NCBI RefSeq assembly: GCF_016863475.1
Contig: NZ_BOOY01000026.1
Span: 62,001-126,000 of the forward strand
DNA: 64,000 bases
Direction: 5' to 3'
DNA from: Spirilliplanes yamanashiensis
Lineage (GTDB): Bacteria > Actinomycetota > Actinomycetes > Mycobacteriales > Micromonosporaceae
Shown here: positions 16,754 through 24,360 of the stretch, in pieces
Numbering within the stretch: position 1 is the stretch's first letter
Layout: each line of letters opens with the position of its first letter
Notes under the pieces: generated by a model
What the model was told of the DNA's origin: nothing
The model's input: the letters and a program-made list of their open reading frames with translations, nothing else
Database searches by the model: none
Made by a program: the position numbers and the translations under genes

Positions 16754-18007
16754 ATGGGGCTTTCCCCCAAGGCCCGCAAGACCGCCCTCGGTGGCGTGGT
16801 CGTCGCGTCAGCCGCCGCCCTCACCGCCTTCGGCATCTCGGCCGCGCTCCCGTCCAGCGCCGCCGTCGCCTGCGGCACGCTGTTCGACGACTTCAACTAC
16901 TCGTCGAACGGTGACCCCGCCCTCGGCCAGCGCGGCTGGTCGATCCGCGGCCAGGCCGGCGGCCCCGGCGTGCCCGGCGCCACCTGGTCGCGCGACAACG
17001 TGTCGTTCCCGACGGTCGACGGCCAGAAGGTCGTGCAGCTGCGTTCCACCACGAACGGCACCGCCGGCGGCACCACGCACGCGGAGTTCAGCCAGTCGAG
17101 CCGCCGCTTCTTCGAGGGCACGTACATGGCCCGCATCAAGTTCGCGGACGCGCCGGTCAGCGGCCCCGACGGCGACATCGTGAACCAGACGTTCTACACG
17201 ATCAGCCCGCTGCGCTACGCGTTCGACCCGATCTACAGCGAGCTGGACTTCTCGGAGTACCTGCCGAACGGCGGCTGGGGCACCTCGTCGGCCACGAACT
17301 TCCAGACGTCCTGGTACACGTACCAGGCGGACCCGTGGGTGGCGGACAACCAGCACTCGCAGCAGACCCGCTCGATCGCGGGCTGGCGTGACGTCATGGC
17401 GACCGTCGCGAACGGCGAGATCAAGTACTACATCGACGGCCAGCTCGTCGGCACGCACAGCGGCAAGGTGTACCCGCGCCAGAACATGTCGATCGACTTC
17501 AACCAGTGGTTCATCGACCTGACCGGCCGCACCCCGGGCGCCACCAGCACGTGGCAGGAGTCGATCGACTACGTCCTGCACGTCAAGAAGGAGGCGCTGA
17601 CGCCGGCCCAGGCCGCGTCCCGCGTCGCCGCGTACCGCTCGTCGGGCACCACCCACACCGACAACGTGACCGCGGACAACGCCTGCACCCCGGGCACGAC
17701 CCCGCCGGTGACGACGGCCCCCACGACGCGCCCGCCGACCACCCCGCCGACCACCCCGCCGACGCAGCCGACACAGCCGCCGACGACGGCCCCGACGACG
17801 GCCCCGCCGACCACGCGCCCGCCGACGCAGCCGCCGACCACGACCACCCCGCCGCCGGCGACCGGCCAGGCGTGGGCCGCGTACGTGGGGTACACGACCG
17901 GCCAGGTCGTCACCTACAACGGCGCGCGCTACCAGTGCCGCCAGGCCCACACGTCGCTGCCCGGCTGGGAGCCGGCGAACGTCCTGGCGCTCTGGCTGCC
18001 GATCTGA
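16754..18007 (+). CDS. Secreted GH16 glycosidase with C-terminal chitin-binding module
   Basis: This is a 417-residue exported enzyme of glycoside hydrolase family 16, which cuts beta-1,3/1,4 glucans. A signal peptide covers about residues 1-38 (SSAAVA end). The catalytic ExDxxE motif is complete: Glu163, Asp165, Glu168 in SELDFSEYLP. A Thr/Pro linker of about 60 residues leads to a CBM5/12-like module (AWAAYVGYTTGQVV..., HTSLPGWEP..., ALW). ATG 16754 has GAAGGAG about ten bases upstream. The glucanase plus chitin-binding design suggests fungal cell-wall attack, which is inference. It is divergent from the GntR gene and shares its palindrome. Confidence 0.88.
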   Translation: MGLSPKARKTALGGVVVASAAALTAFGISAALPSSAAVACGTLFDDFNYSSNGDPALGQRGWSIRGQAGGPGVPGATWSRDNVSFPTVDGQKVVQLRSTTNGTAGGTTHAEFSQSSRRFFEGTYMARIKFADAPVSGPDGDIVNQTFYTISPLRYAFDPIYSELDFSEYLPNGGWGTSSATNFQTSWYTYQADPWVADNQHSQQTRSIAGWRDVMATVANGEIKYYIDGQLVGTHSGKVYPRQNMSIDFNQWFIDLTGRTPGATSTWQESIDYVLHVKKEALTPAQAASRVAAYRSSGTTHTDNVTADNACTPGTTPPVTTAPTTRPPTTPPTTPPTQPTQPPTTAPTTAPPTTRPPTQPPTTTTPPPATGQAWAAYVGYTTGQVVTYNGARYQCRQAHTSLPGWEPANVLALWLPI

Positions 18008-18019
18008 CCCGCTGAGCCC

Positions 18020-18054
18020 GGCCCGCCGCCCCGCGTCCTCGGGGGCGGCGGGCC
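18020..18054. terminator. Hairpin between GH16 and the ChrA gene
   Basis: A perfect 13-bp stem (18020-18032 with 18042-18054) has a 9-base loop. It sits 12 bases after the GH16 stop and 8 bases before the end of the convergent chrA-like gene, so it can serve both strands. Confidence 0.72.
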
Positions 18055-18062
18055 GTCCCGCG

Positions 18063-19424
18063 TCAAGTGACCGGCAGCCCGGCCAGCGCGGCGACGAGCC
18101 CGAGCGCGGCGCACACGCCGAGCACCCGCAGCACCGGCCAGCGCAGCGGGAAGATCAGCACCAGGGCGACGACGGCGATGGCGACCGGCACCGGCCGCAC
18201 CGTGGTGACGTCCGGCAGCTCCAGCCGCAGCGGCCCGGCCGTCACGGCCCGGCTGGTCCCGAACAGGGTGTGCACCGCGAAGTACAGCCCCAGGTTCGCG
18301 ATGACGCCGACGACGGCCGCGGTGATGCCGGTGAGGGCGGCCGACAGGGCGCGGTTGCCGCGCAGCCGCTCCACGTACGGGGCGCCGAGCAGGATGAACA
18401 GGAAGCACGGCACGAACGTCACCCAGGTGGTCAGCAGCGACGCGACGACGCCGGCGACCCACGGGTCGAGCGGGCCGGGGTTGTGGAACGCCCCGAGGAA
18501 CGCCACGAACTGCACCACCATGATGAGCGGCCCGGGCGTCGTCTCGGCGAGCGCCAGCCCCCGCACCATGTCGCCGGCGCTGAGCCACCCGTAGTCCTCG
18601 ACGGCCCGCTGCGCCACGAAGGCGAGCACGGCGTACGCCCCGCCGAACGTCACGACGGCCGTGCCGGAGAAGAACAACCCCTGCTGGGTGTACACGCTGC
18701 CGACGCCGGTGGTGGCGGCGACCAGGGCGACCGGCGCGAACCAGGCGACCAGCCCGACGGTGAGGATCGTGGCGGCCCGCCGCGCGGACGGCCGCTCGTG
18801 GTGCAGCGCGTCGTCGGAGATCAGCGGCGCCGGCCCGTCGTCGCGGGCCTCGTGCCCGCCGGCCGGCGCGGGCCGCCACCGGTGCACCGCCCACCCGGCC
18901 AGCGCGGCCGCGGCGATCACCACGGGGAACGGCACGGCGAACGCGGCGAGCGCCACGAACGCCCCCACCGCGAACGCCACCAGCACCGGGCTGACCAGCG
19001 CCCGCCGGCCGACCCGCCACACGGCCTGCGCGACGATGGCGACCACGGCGGGCGCCAGCCCGGCGAACACGGCGGTGACGACGGTGGTGTCGCCGTAGCC
19101 CACGTACACGGCGGACAGCGCCAGCAGCGACACCAGCCCGGGCAGCACGAACAGCGTCCCGGCGATCAGCCCGCCGCGCAGCCCGTTGAGCAGCCAGCCG
19201 ACGTAGATGGCGAGCTGCTGCGCCTCCGGCCCGGGCAGCAGCATGCAGTAGTTGAGCGCGTGCAGGAACCGGCTCTGCCCGATCCACCGCCGCTCGTCGA
19301 CGAGGTGCCGCTGCATGACGGCGATCTGCCCGGCCGGCCCGCCGAACGTCTGCAACGAGATGGCGAACCAGGCCCGCACCGCCTGCCGCAGCGGCACCAC
19401 GTCCGCCTGCCCGGTCGTCGTCAT
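18063..19424 (-). CDS. chrA: ChrA-family chromate ion transporter
   Basis: This is a membrane transporter of the CHR superfamily, whose known members export chromate using the proton or sulfate gradient. Both halves of the long form are present: FGGPAGQIAVMQRHLV with LLPGPEAQQLAIYVGW in the first, and TFGGAYAVLAFVAQRAV with ETTPGPLIMVVQFVAFLGAF in the second. About 12 membrane segments are visible. I chose ATG 19424 (453 residues) with GGGGAG seven bases upstream; an ATG at 19460 is the alternative. The real substrate may differ, since the family is named from few tested members. Confidence 0.88.
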   Translation of the reverse strand: MTTTGQADVVPLRQAVRAWFAISLQTFGGPAGQIAVMQRHLVDERRWIGQSRFLHALNYCMLLPGPEAQQLAIYVGWLLNGLRGGLIAGTLFVLPGLVSLLALSAVYVGYGDTTVVTAVFAGLAPAVVAIVAQAVWRVGRRALVSPVLVAFAVGAFVALAAFAVPFPVVIAAAALAGWAVHRWRPAPAGGHEARDDGPAPLISDDALHHERPSARRAATILTVGLVAWFAPVALVAATTGVGSVYTQQGLFFSGTAVVTFGGAYAVLAFVAQRAVEDYGWLSAGDMVRGLALAETTPGPLIMVVQFVAFLGAFHNPGPLDPWVAGVVASLLTTWVTFVPCFLFILLGAPYVERLRGNRALSAALTGITAAVVGVIANLGLYFAVHTLFGTSRAVTAGPLRLELPDVTTVRPVPVAIAVVALVLIFPLRWPVLRVLGVCAALGLVAALAGLPVT

Positions 19425-19509
19425 GCCCAGCTCCCCGCGGTCGTCCACGCCCCGGATCATGCCGTAGCCCGCGCGGCCCCGCCCCGCGCGCCCCCGCTGC
19501 CCCGCCGCT

Positions 19510-20202
19510 CTACGCCTCCGCCGCCGGCGCCTCCGGGCCGGCGCAGCAGCCGTCGGCGCACCCGGCGCCCGCCGGCGCCCCCGCGGGCGCGCAGTCGTCG
19601 CAGTGCTCCCCGCGCCAGGCCGCGAGCCCCTCCTTGACCGCCACGCCCGCGATGACCAGCGCGGCGACCGGGTCCGCCCACGACCACCCCCACAGCGCGT
19701 TGAGCACGAGCCCGGCCAGCAGCACGGCGGACAGGTACGTGCACAACATGGTCTGCGTGGAGTCCGCCATGACGGTGGCCGACCCCAGCTCCCGCCCGGT
19801 GCGCCGCTTGGCGCGTACCAACAGGGGCATGACGATCAGCGACGCGACGGCGAGCCCGATGCCGACCGGGCTGGCCCCGGCGTCACCCCCGGCGAGCAGC
19901 GAGCGCCCCGCGTCGACCGTCACCCACGCGGCCAGCGCGAAGAACGACAGGCCGATGAGCCGCAACGCCAACCGCTCCCGGGCCTCCGGCACGGGGGAGC
20001 GGAACTGCCAGATCAGCACCCCCGCACTGGACACCTCCACGAACGAGTCCAGCCCGAACCCGACCAGCGCACTCGACGACGCCGCGGCCCCCGCCGCGAG
20101 GGCGACCACCCCTTCGACCAGGTTGTACCCGGCGGTCGCGTACGCCAGCCACAGACTGCGCCGCGACAACACGGCCCGCCGCCCGGGCGTCAATATGCTC
20201 AC
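19510..20202 (-). CDS. Cation diffusion facilitator with Cys-rich C-terminal tail
   Basis: This is a six-segment CDF-type metal exporter of 230 residues. The usual metal site is present as Asp52-x3-Glu56 (GFGLDSFVE) and in ADSTQTMLCTYLSAVLL. The short C-terminus ends in EHCDDC and CADGCC motifs, giving five cysteines in about 20 residues suited to binding soft metals. GTG 20202 overlaps the stop of the ArsR-type sensor gene (GTGA), so sensor and exporter are coupled. With a CmtR-like sensor the likely cargo is Cd(II), Pb(II) or Zn(II); this is inference. Confidence 0.87.
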   Translation of the reverse strand: MSILTPGRRAVLSRRSLWLAYATAGYNLVEGVVALAAGAAASSSALVGFGLDSFVEVSSAGVLIWQFRSPVPEARERLALRLIGLSFFALAAWVTVDAGRSLLAGGDAGASPVGIGLAVASLIVMPLLVRAKRRTGRELGSATVMADSTQTMLCTYLSAVLLAGLVLNALWGWSWADPVAALVIAGVAVKEGLAAWRGEHCDDCAPAGAPAGAGCADGCCAGPEAPAAEA

Positions 20203-20546
20203 GACCCCACCGCCGCGGCATCCCCGTAGACGGGGCACAGGGCGACGGCGTCCCCGGTCGCGGCCAGCACCCGCTCCGCCGACCGCAGCAGGTCGAGCAG
20301 CTCGGGCCGCGCCAGCGCGTAGAACGACTGCCGCCCCTCGGCCCGGTAGCCGACCAGTCCGCAGTCCCGCAGGCAGGCAAGATGCTTCGACACCGTCGAC
20401 TGCGCCAGCCCCAGCTCACCGGTCAGGTCCACCACCCGCGCCTCCCCGGCCGCCAGCCGCTGGAGGATCGCCAGCCGGGCCGGCTCCCCGAGTGACCGGA
20501 ACAGCGCCACGGCAGGACTCAACCCCGGACCACCATCAATCGCCAC
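20199..20546 (-). CDS. ArsR/SmtB-family metal sensor, CmtR-like
   Basis: This is a 115-residue winged-helix repressor. The recognition helix region reads LAQSTVSKHLACLRDCGLVGYRAEGRQ. Cysteines at 58, 62 and 104 have the same spacing and context as C57, C61 and C102 of M. tuberculosis CmtR (HLSCLRGCGLV in that protein), the ligands for Cd(II)/Pb(II). GTG 20546 gives the normal ArsR length; the same frame is open much further upstream but crosses an unrelated damaged gene. It is coupled to the CDF exporter. Confidence 0.88.
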   Translation of the reverse strand: MAIDGGPGLSPAVALFRSLGEPARLAILQRLAAGEARVVDLTGELGLAQSTVSKHLACLRDCGLVGYRAEGRQSFYALARPELLDLLRSAERVLAATGDAVALCPVYGDAAAVGS

Positions 20547-20683
20547 GCGGCGATGATAGCGCCCCCAAGGAATGACCACTTGACTCCGGCCATCTCTGCG
20601 ACCGGGTCCTCTCCCGACCGCGCAGGGCCTAGGACTTCTGGGCCGTCGCCGGGCCGTGAGGCCGCGTCGTCCGTGTGACCGAG

Positions 20684-21215
20684 TCAGGCTTGCGGCGCAA
20701 CGATGGCGTAGCCGTAGGTCACGTCGCTGAGGCCGGTGATGCTGACGGTGACCGGCACCGACAAAGGCAGTGTCGAAAGACCGTTCACGACTTCCCGGCC
20801 GTCGCACGGGATCTCGCCACTGGCGATCGAACTGTCGGCGCCGCCCGCCTTCGCGGTCCGGATGTCGAACTCCACGACACGGTCCGGGCGGCTCGACGTG
20901 CAGGCACCCCGGATCTGGTACTCCACGCGAGCACGCGCCGTTCGTCGAAGGGTCGTCTCCCGGCCAGGCGCACCGTCGCTGTGAGAGAACACCACCCGGG
21001 CCAGCTCGCCTCGGCTGACAGCTGGTGCGGTCAGTAGCACCCGTGGCGCAGGCGCCGAGCTTGCGGGCAGCGGCGGCGTCACGCTTGCCCCGGTAGCCGG
21101 AAGGCCGGTGCCGGGCCGCGGCGGGCGGACGTGCTCCCTCGCCGTCCGAGCACGTCACGGACGCGCCGACAAGGACGGCAACCAGGCCGACGGCGGCACG
21201 GCGTTTCGACGACAT
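20684..21215 (-). pseudogene. Frame-disrupted secreted or lipoprotein gene
   Basis: A signal-peptide start (MSSKRRAAVGLVAVLVGASVTC from ATG 21215) is in one frame, while the rest of a plausible secreted domain (VEYQIRGACTSSRPDRVVEFDI..., ending PVTVSITGLSDVTYGYAIVAPQA) is in the next frame, open from about 21150 and ending at 20684. A single-base shift in the first 30 codons would join them into about 175 residues. Alternatively a short form starts at GTG 21082 (132 residues) without a signal. It could be a real mutation or a sequencing error. No family is recognised. Confidence 0.5.
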
Positions 21216-21245
21216 GTTGACCAATTGTCCCAGCTCAAGAGCCGT

Positions 21246-21271
21246 AGCCGGTCCCACGATCAGGACCGGCT
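21246..21271 (-). terminator. Hairpin after yajQ
   Basis: AGCCGGTCC (21246-21254) and GGACCGGCT (21263-21271) form a perfect 9-bp stem with an 8-base loop, starting 9 bases after the yajQ stop on the minus strand. Confidence 0.55.
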
Positions 21272-21279
21272 GTTCGCCC

Positions 21280-21774
21280 TCAGCGGTAGTTGGTGAACTG
21301 CAGGGCGATCCCGAAGTCCCCCTGCTTGAGCAGCGTGATGACGGCCTGCAGGTCGTCCTTCTTCTTGGCGGTCACCCGCAGCTGGTCGCCCTGGATCTGC
21401 GCCTGCACACCCTTCGGCCCCTCGTCGCGGATGGCCTTGCTGATCTGCTTCGCCTTGTCGGTGTCGATCCCCTGCACGACCTTGCAGTCGATCTTGTAAA
21501 CCTTGCCCGACGCCCGGGCCTCCCCGGCGTCCAGCGACTTCAGCGAGATGTTCCGCTTGACCAGCTTCTCCTTGAACACGTCCAGCGCGGCCAGCACCCG
21601 CTCCTCGGTCTCCGCGGACAGGCTCACCGCCTCCTCGCCGGCCCACGCGATGGTCGCCCCGGTCCCCCGGAAGTCGAACCGCGTCCCCAGCTCCTTCTCG
21701 GCCTGCCGGAGCGCGTTGTCCACCTCCTGCCGATCCACCTTGCTGACGACGTCGAAGCTGGGCTGGGCTGGCAT
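21280..21774 (-). CDS. yajQ: YajQ-family nucleotide-binding protein
   Basis: This is a 164-residue cytoplasmic protein of the YajQ family; some members bind cyclic di-GMP, others nucleic acid. Conserved features are the start [18 protein letters not shown], the FDFRGTGA strand, [24 protein letters not shown] and the end [16 protein letters not shown] 21774 gives the usual length, with GGGAGCG a few bases upstream. It stands alone, upstream of and divergent from tRNA-Tyr. A GGDEF-EAL protein is encoded 10 kb away, but no direct link is shown. Confidence 0.93.
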   Translation of the reverse strand: MPAQPSFDVVSKVDRQEVDNALRQAEKELGTRFDFRGTGATIAWAGEEAVSLSAETEERVLAALDVFKEKLVKRNISLKSLDAGEARASGKVYKIDCKVVQGIDTDKAKQISKAIRDEGPKGVQAQIQGDQLRVTAKKKDDLQAVITLLKQGDFGIALQFTNYR

Positions 21775-21911
21775 GATCGCGCTCCCGGACGGATGAGACA
21801 AACGGGGCCACCACGACCCCTCGACATGCCGACGGTACCCGGTTGCGGAAGTGGCCTGGCGTACGGCTATCCTGGCTTCCGCTGCCGCGAGCGATCGCGG
21901 TGCGGTGCCCT

Positions 21912-21995
21912 GGCGGGTTGCCCGAGCGGCCAATGGGAGCGGACTGTAAATCCGTCGCGAAAGCTACAGAGGTTCGAATCCTCTACCCGCCACCA
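21912..21995 (+). tRNA. tRNA-Tyr (GTA)
   Basis: A class II tRNA: acceptor GGCGGGT pairs with ACCCGCC, the anticodon loop CTGTAAA has GTA at 21946-21948, a long variable arm follows, then the T-arm GGTTCGAATCC. CCA (21993-21995) is encoded. TATCCT at 21868-21873 may be its -10 box. Confidence 0.96.
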
Positions 21996-22245
21996 GGGTG
22001 AGGCAGGGCCCTTGACCAGCGGGAACGTTGGACAGGGGCCTTCGCTGTTTCCGGCTGCCCTGCACCGATGCCCGCCGCATGAACGGGCACGCCGCCCGTT
22101 CTCTCGAGCAGGCGCCAAAGGCGTCTCCCGCGTTCAGGGGAATGGTGAGTAGCAACCCCGAGATGGCGTCTGCGCCCAACATCCCGCCTGCGGTTGACCC
22201 GCGCATCGCGGAGCGGACCTGCTCCAGATCGACAAACCAAGGCGG

Positions 22246-22878
22246 TCAGTCAGCCCGCACGTCACACCCGATCCGTGCAGCCTCTTCGGCCATCCTGTTC
22301 CCCTGGTACCGGCGTGGCGTGGTGCAGTCCAGCACCCCGGACACCGGTATCGCCCACGACCGAACGACCCCGTGCGCGGTCACGGAGCCACAGCGGTACG
22401 AGAACGGTGCCTCGAGCGCCTGCACCCCGGCGTAGTGCACGATCCGGCCGGGCCCCTGCATCGTTGTGGTGTCCTCGGGCGGTGTGAAGACCTCGCCCAG
22501 GGGCGGCACAGCGGGTTCCGAAGGATCGCGTCGGGCGGCGAAGTCCCGATACACCCGGAACTCAGGCACCGCCCCGTCGGCGGACACCTCTGCGGCGTAC
22601 GGGCGCACCGACCGCAACGGTGCGTCGAGCACCCCACCGTTACGGGCAAGAACTTGCGCCGACGCGACGTGGGTGACGACATGATGCCGCCGTTCCGTGC
22701 CGAAGGTGATCTCCTCGTCCGGGCACGTCGGTGACGGTTGCGCGGACACCGTGATGCCCGGCGGGTCAGCAGAAGGCGTCGAGCCGGTAGGTGCCGGATT
22801 CGGGGAACTGGCGTCGCACGCGGCGAGCATGAGCACCGCCGCGGTTGCCCACAGGCCTGGCCGCAAAAGTGCCGTCAC
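22246..22878 (-). CDS. Putative lipoprotein, unknown function
   Basis: The N-terminus is a lipoprotein signal: hydrophobic WATAAVLMLAACDASS with the lipobox LAAC at about residues 17-20, then a Pro/Ser/Thr-rich spacer to about residue 50. The mature domain (about 150 residues) has three cysteines besides the lipidated one and no motif I recognise. GTG 22878 is preferred over the adjacent TTG 22881. The gap of 250 bases to tRNA-Tyr shows no gene. It is the first gene of an accessory stretch behind the tRNA. Confidence 0.7.
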   Translation of the reverse strand: MTALLRPGLWATAAVLMLAACDASSPNPAPTGSTPSADPPGITVSAQPSPTCPDEEITFGTERRHHVVTHVASAQVLARNGGVLDAPLRSVRPYAAEVSADGAVPEFRVYRDFAARRDPSEPAVPPLGEVFTPPEDTTTMQGPGRIVHYAGVQALEAPFSYRCGSVTAHGVVRSWAIPVSGVLDCTTPRRYQGNRMAEEAARIGCDVRAD

Positions 22879-22952
22879 CAACAGATCTTCTCGCCGGCGG
22901 GATGCTCAGGTGCTGGCTTCCGCCTCTTTGGTGCCGTCGATGTGTCGCCCGG

Positions 22953-23963
22953 TCAGAAGAAGGTGTAGTGGAAGGGGTGGCCGCGGTCGTAGATGGCACG
23001 CAGCCACGGCTGCCTGACCTCGGGTAGCCGGGCCAGAACCCTGAAGAAGATGACACCGTCCGGCCGGAGTCGTTGGCCGGGGAGCAGCGCCGGCAGCGCC
23101 TCGGGCGCGGTCGTGACCGACCGCCCGACCGGCTTCGCGTCGCGTCGGGTGGCGAGGTGTCGCCACGCGTCCCAGGCCAGCGGGATCGGCGTCACCGGCT
23201 GGGCCACCGGCCACTGTTCGCCGGTCTGCGGGTGTTCCGGGACGAGGGCGAGGTCGTCGGCGGGGGCCGCAAGGCCCGGCCCGGCCAGGACGAGGGAGCG
23301 CGCCGGCCGCCTGCCTGCCGGGACGGCGAGACTGTCGAGGGTGTGGCGGAAGACGTCGGCGACCCGGTGGTCCGGGATGAGGATCGGGTCGCCGCCCGAG
23401 GCCGCCAGGAGGTGCGCCAGTGCGGCGGCGACGGCGGCCGGCCAGATCGGGTGCCAGCTGCCGTCCGGGAGTGACGGCGGAACGCCCGACCGCTGGTCGA
23501 GCAACTCCGTCCAGCCGAGCACCGGATGCGGGCCGGGACCGTCTTCGATCACGTGGGTGGACAGCGGGTCGAGCCACACCGCCTGCCACAGGCCGCAGTC
23601 GTCGATCCGGGTGGCGACCGGTGTGCCGCAGGTGGTGCAGACCATGTTCGGTTCGTCGCCGTTCAGGCCGCAGCATGCGACGTCATCGGCCAGCGCCGGG
23701 TCGAGGGCCGCCCCGCGGACGTCCCCCGGAGCGAGCAGCACGCGGCCGACCGTTCCTGCCGAGATGTCGGGCCTCGGCTCGGGCCATAGGCGCCACGGCG
23801 CACCGGACGGCAGGGGATCCACCGCGAACGTCCCGTGCTCCAGAAGCGGGTCGAGCGACCCTGGGCCGTTGCCGTACTTCTGATGCGTGTGGACGGGGAG
23901 CGCCACCCGGGACAACGGAACCGTCAGAGCGGCTCCGCAGGTCCGGCAGCCGAAGACCGTCAT
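22953..23963 (-). CDS. Unrecognised protein with two CxxC zinc-knuckle-like motifs
   Basis: The product is 336 residues from ATG 23963. An N-terminal CRTCG (residues 6-10) and CTTCG near residue 109, plus CCG near 97, suggest two metal knuckles framing a domain of about 100 residues. The C-terminal half contains LVLAGPGLAAPADDLALVPE and ends with WLRAIYDRGHPFHYTFF. I recognise no family. The ATG overlaps the stop of a short upstream reading frame (ATGA, 23960-23963), which may be coupling or coincidence. It has a slightly lower third-position GC than the flanking core genes by eye. Confidence 0.6.
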   Translation of the reverse strand: MTVFGCRTCGAALTVPLSRVALPVHTHQKYGNGPGSLDPLLEHGTFAVDPLPSGAPWRLWPEPRPDISAGTVGRVLLAPGDVRGAALDPALADDVACCGLNGDEPNMVCTTCGTPVATRIDDCGLWQAVWLDPLSTHVIEDGPGPHPVLGWTELLDQRSGVPPSLPDGSWHPIWPAAVAAALAHLLAASGGDPILIPDHRVADVFRHTLDSLAVPAGRRPARSLVLAGPGLAAPADDLALVPEHPQTGEQWPVAQPVTPIPLAWDAWRHLATRRDAKPVGRSVTTAPEALPALLPGQRLRPDGVIFFRVLARLPEVRQPWLRAIYDRGHPFHYTFF

Positions 23964-24175
23964 GTGAACCCCGCGTGTCGAGTCAGGCCGATCCGGATCA
24001 CCGCCGACCGTAGTGCGAACCCGGGGACGACGTCGTCCAGTTTCTGGAGCCTGGCGAAGGCGTCGAGCCACCAGGTGAGGGGTGACGCCCCGCCGGAAAC
24101 AGCGCCTGGACAAACGTGGCACCCAACCGCCGCCCGTTGGCGCGAACCACTCGCCCAATGGTGCGCGCTCACCAC
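23960..24175 (-). other. Short 71-codon reading frame, possible gene remnant
   Basis: In the 397-base gap between two divergent genes a minus-strand frame runs 71 codons. Only its last 40 codons (from about TWWLDAF to RHAGFT) show the strong third-position GC of local genes, and its TGA overlaps the next ATG by four bases. It could be the C-terminal remnant of a lost gene or a small real gene; the rest of the gap (24176-24360) shows nothing beyond the ribosome site of the next gene. Confidence 0.25.
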
Positions 24176-24360
24176 CCTCCCATTAGGACAACCCCGAAGC
24201 GTCCCCTACCGTCACCGACGTCGGCGATCCCTGACGGGGACGGCCGGCAAGGCCGGCAGCACCCGACGGGGCCGCTGCCCTCGGCACGGCCCGCGAGGCC
24301 CCGCACGAGAACCGACCGGCGACCCCGTACATGCCGGTTCGGGAGACCTGAAGGAGTCCG

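Noticed and set aside
20199-21257. One 352-residue protein joining a signal peptide to the ArsR sensor
   Set aside because: The middle has no domain character and crosses a second gene read in another frame; the ArsR part has its own GTG at the normal family length.
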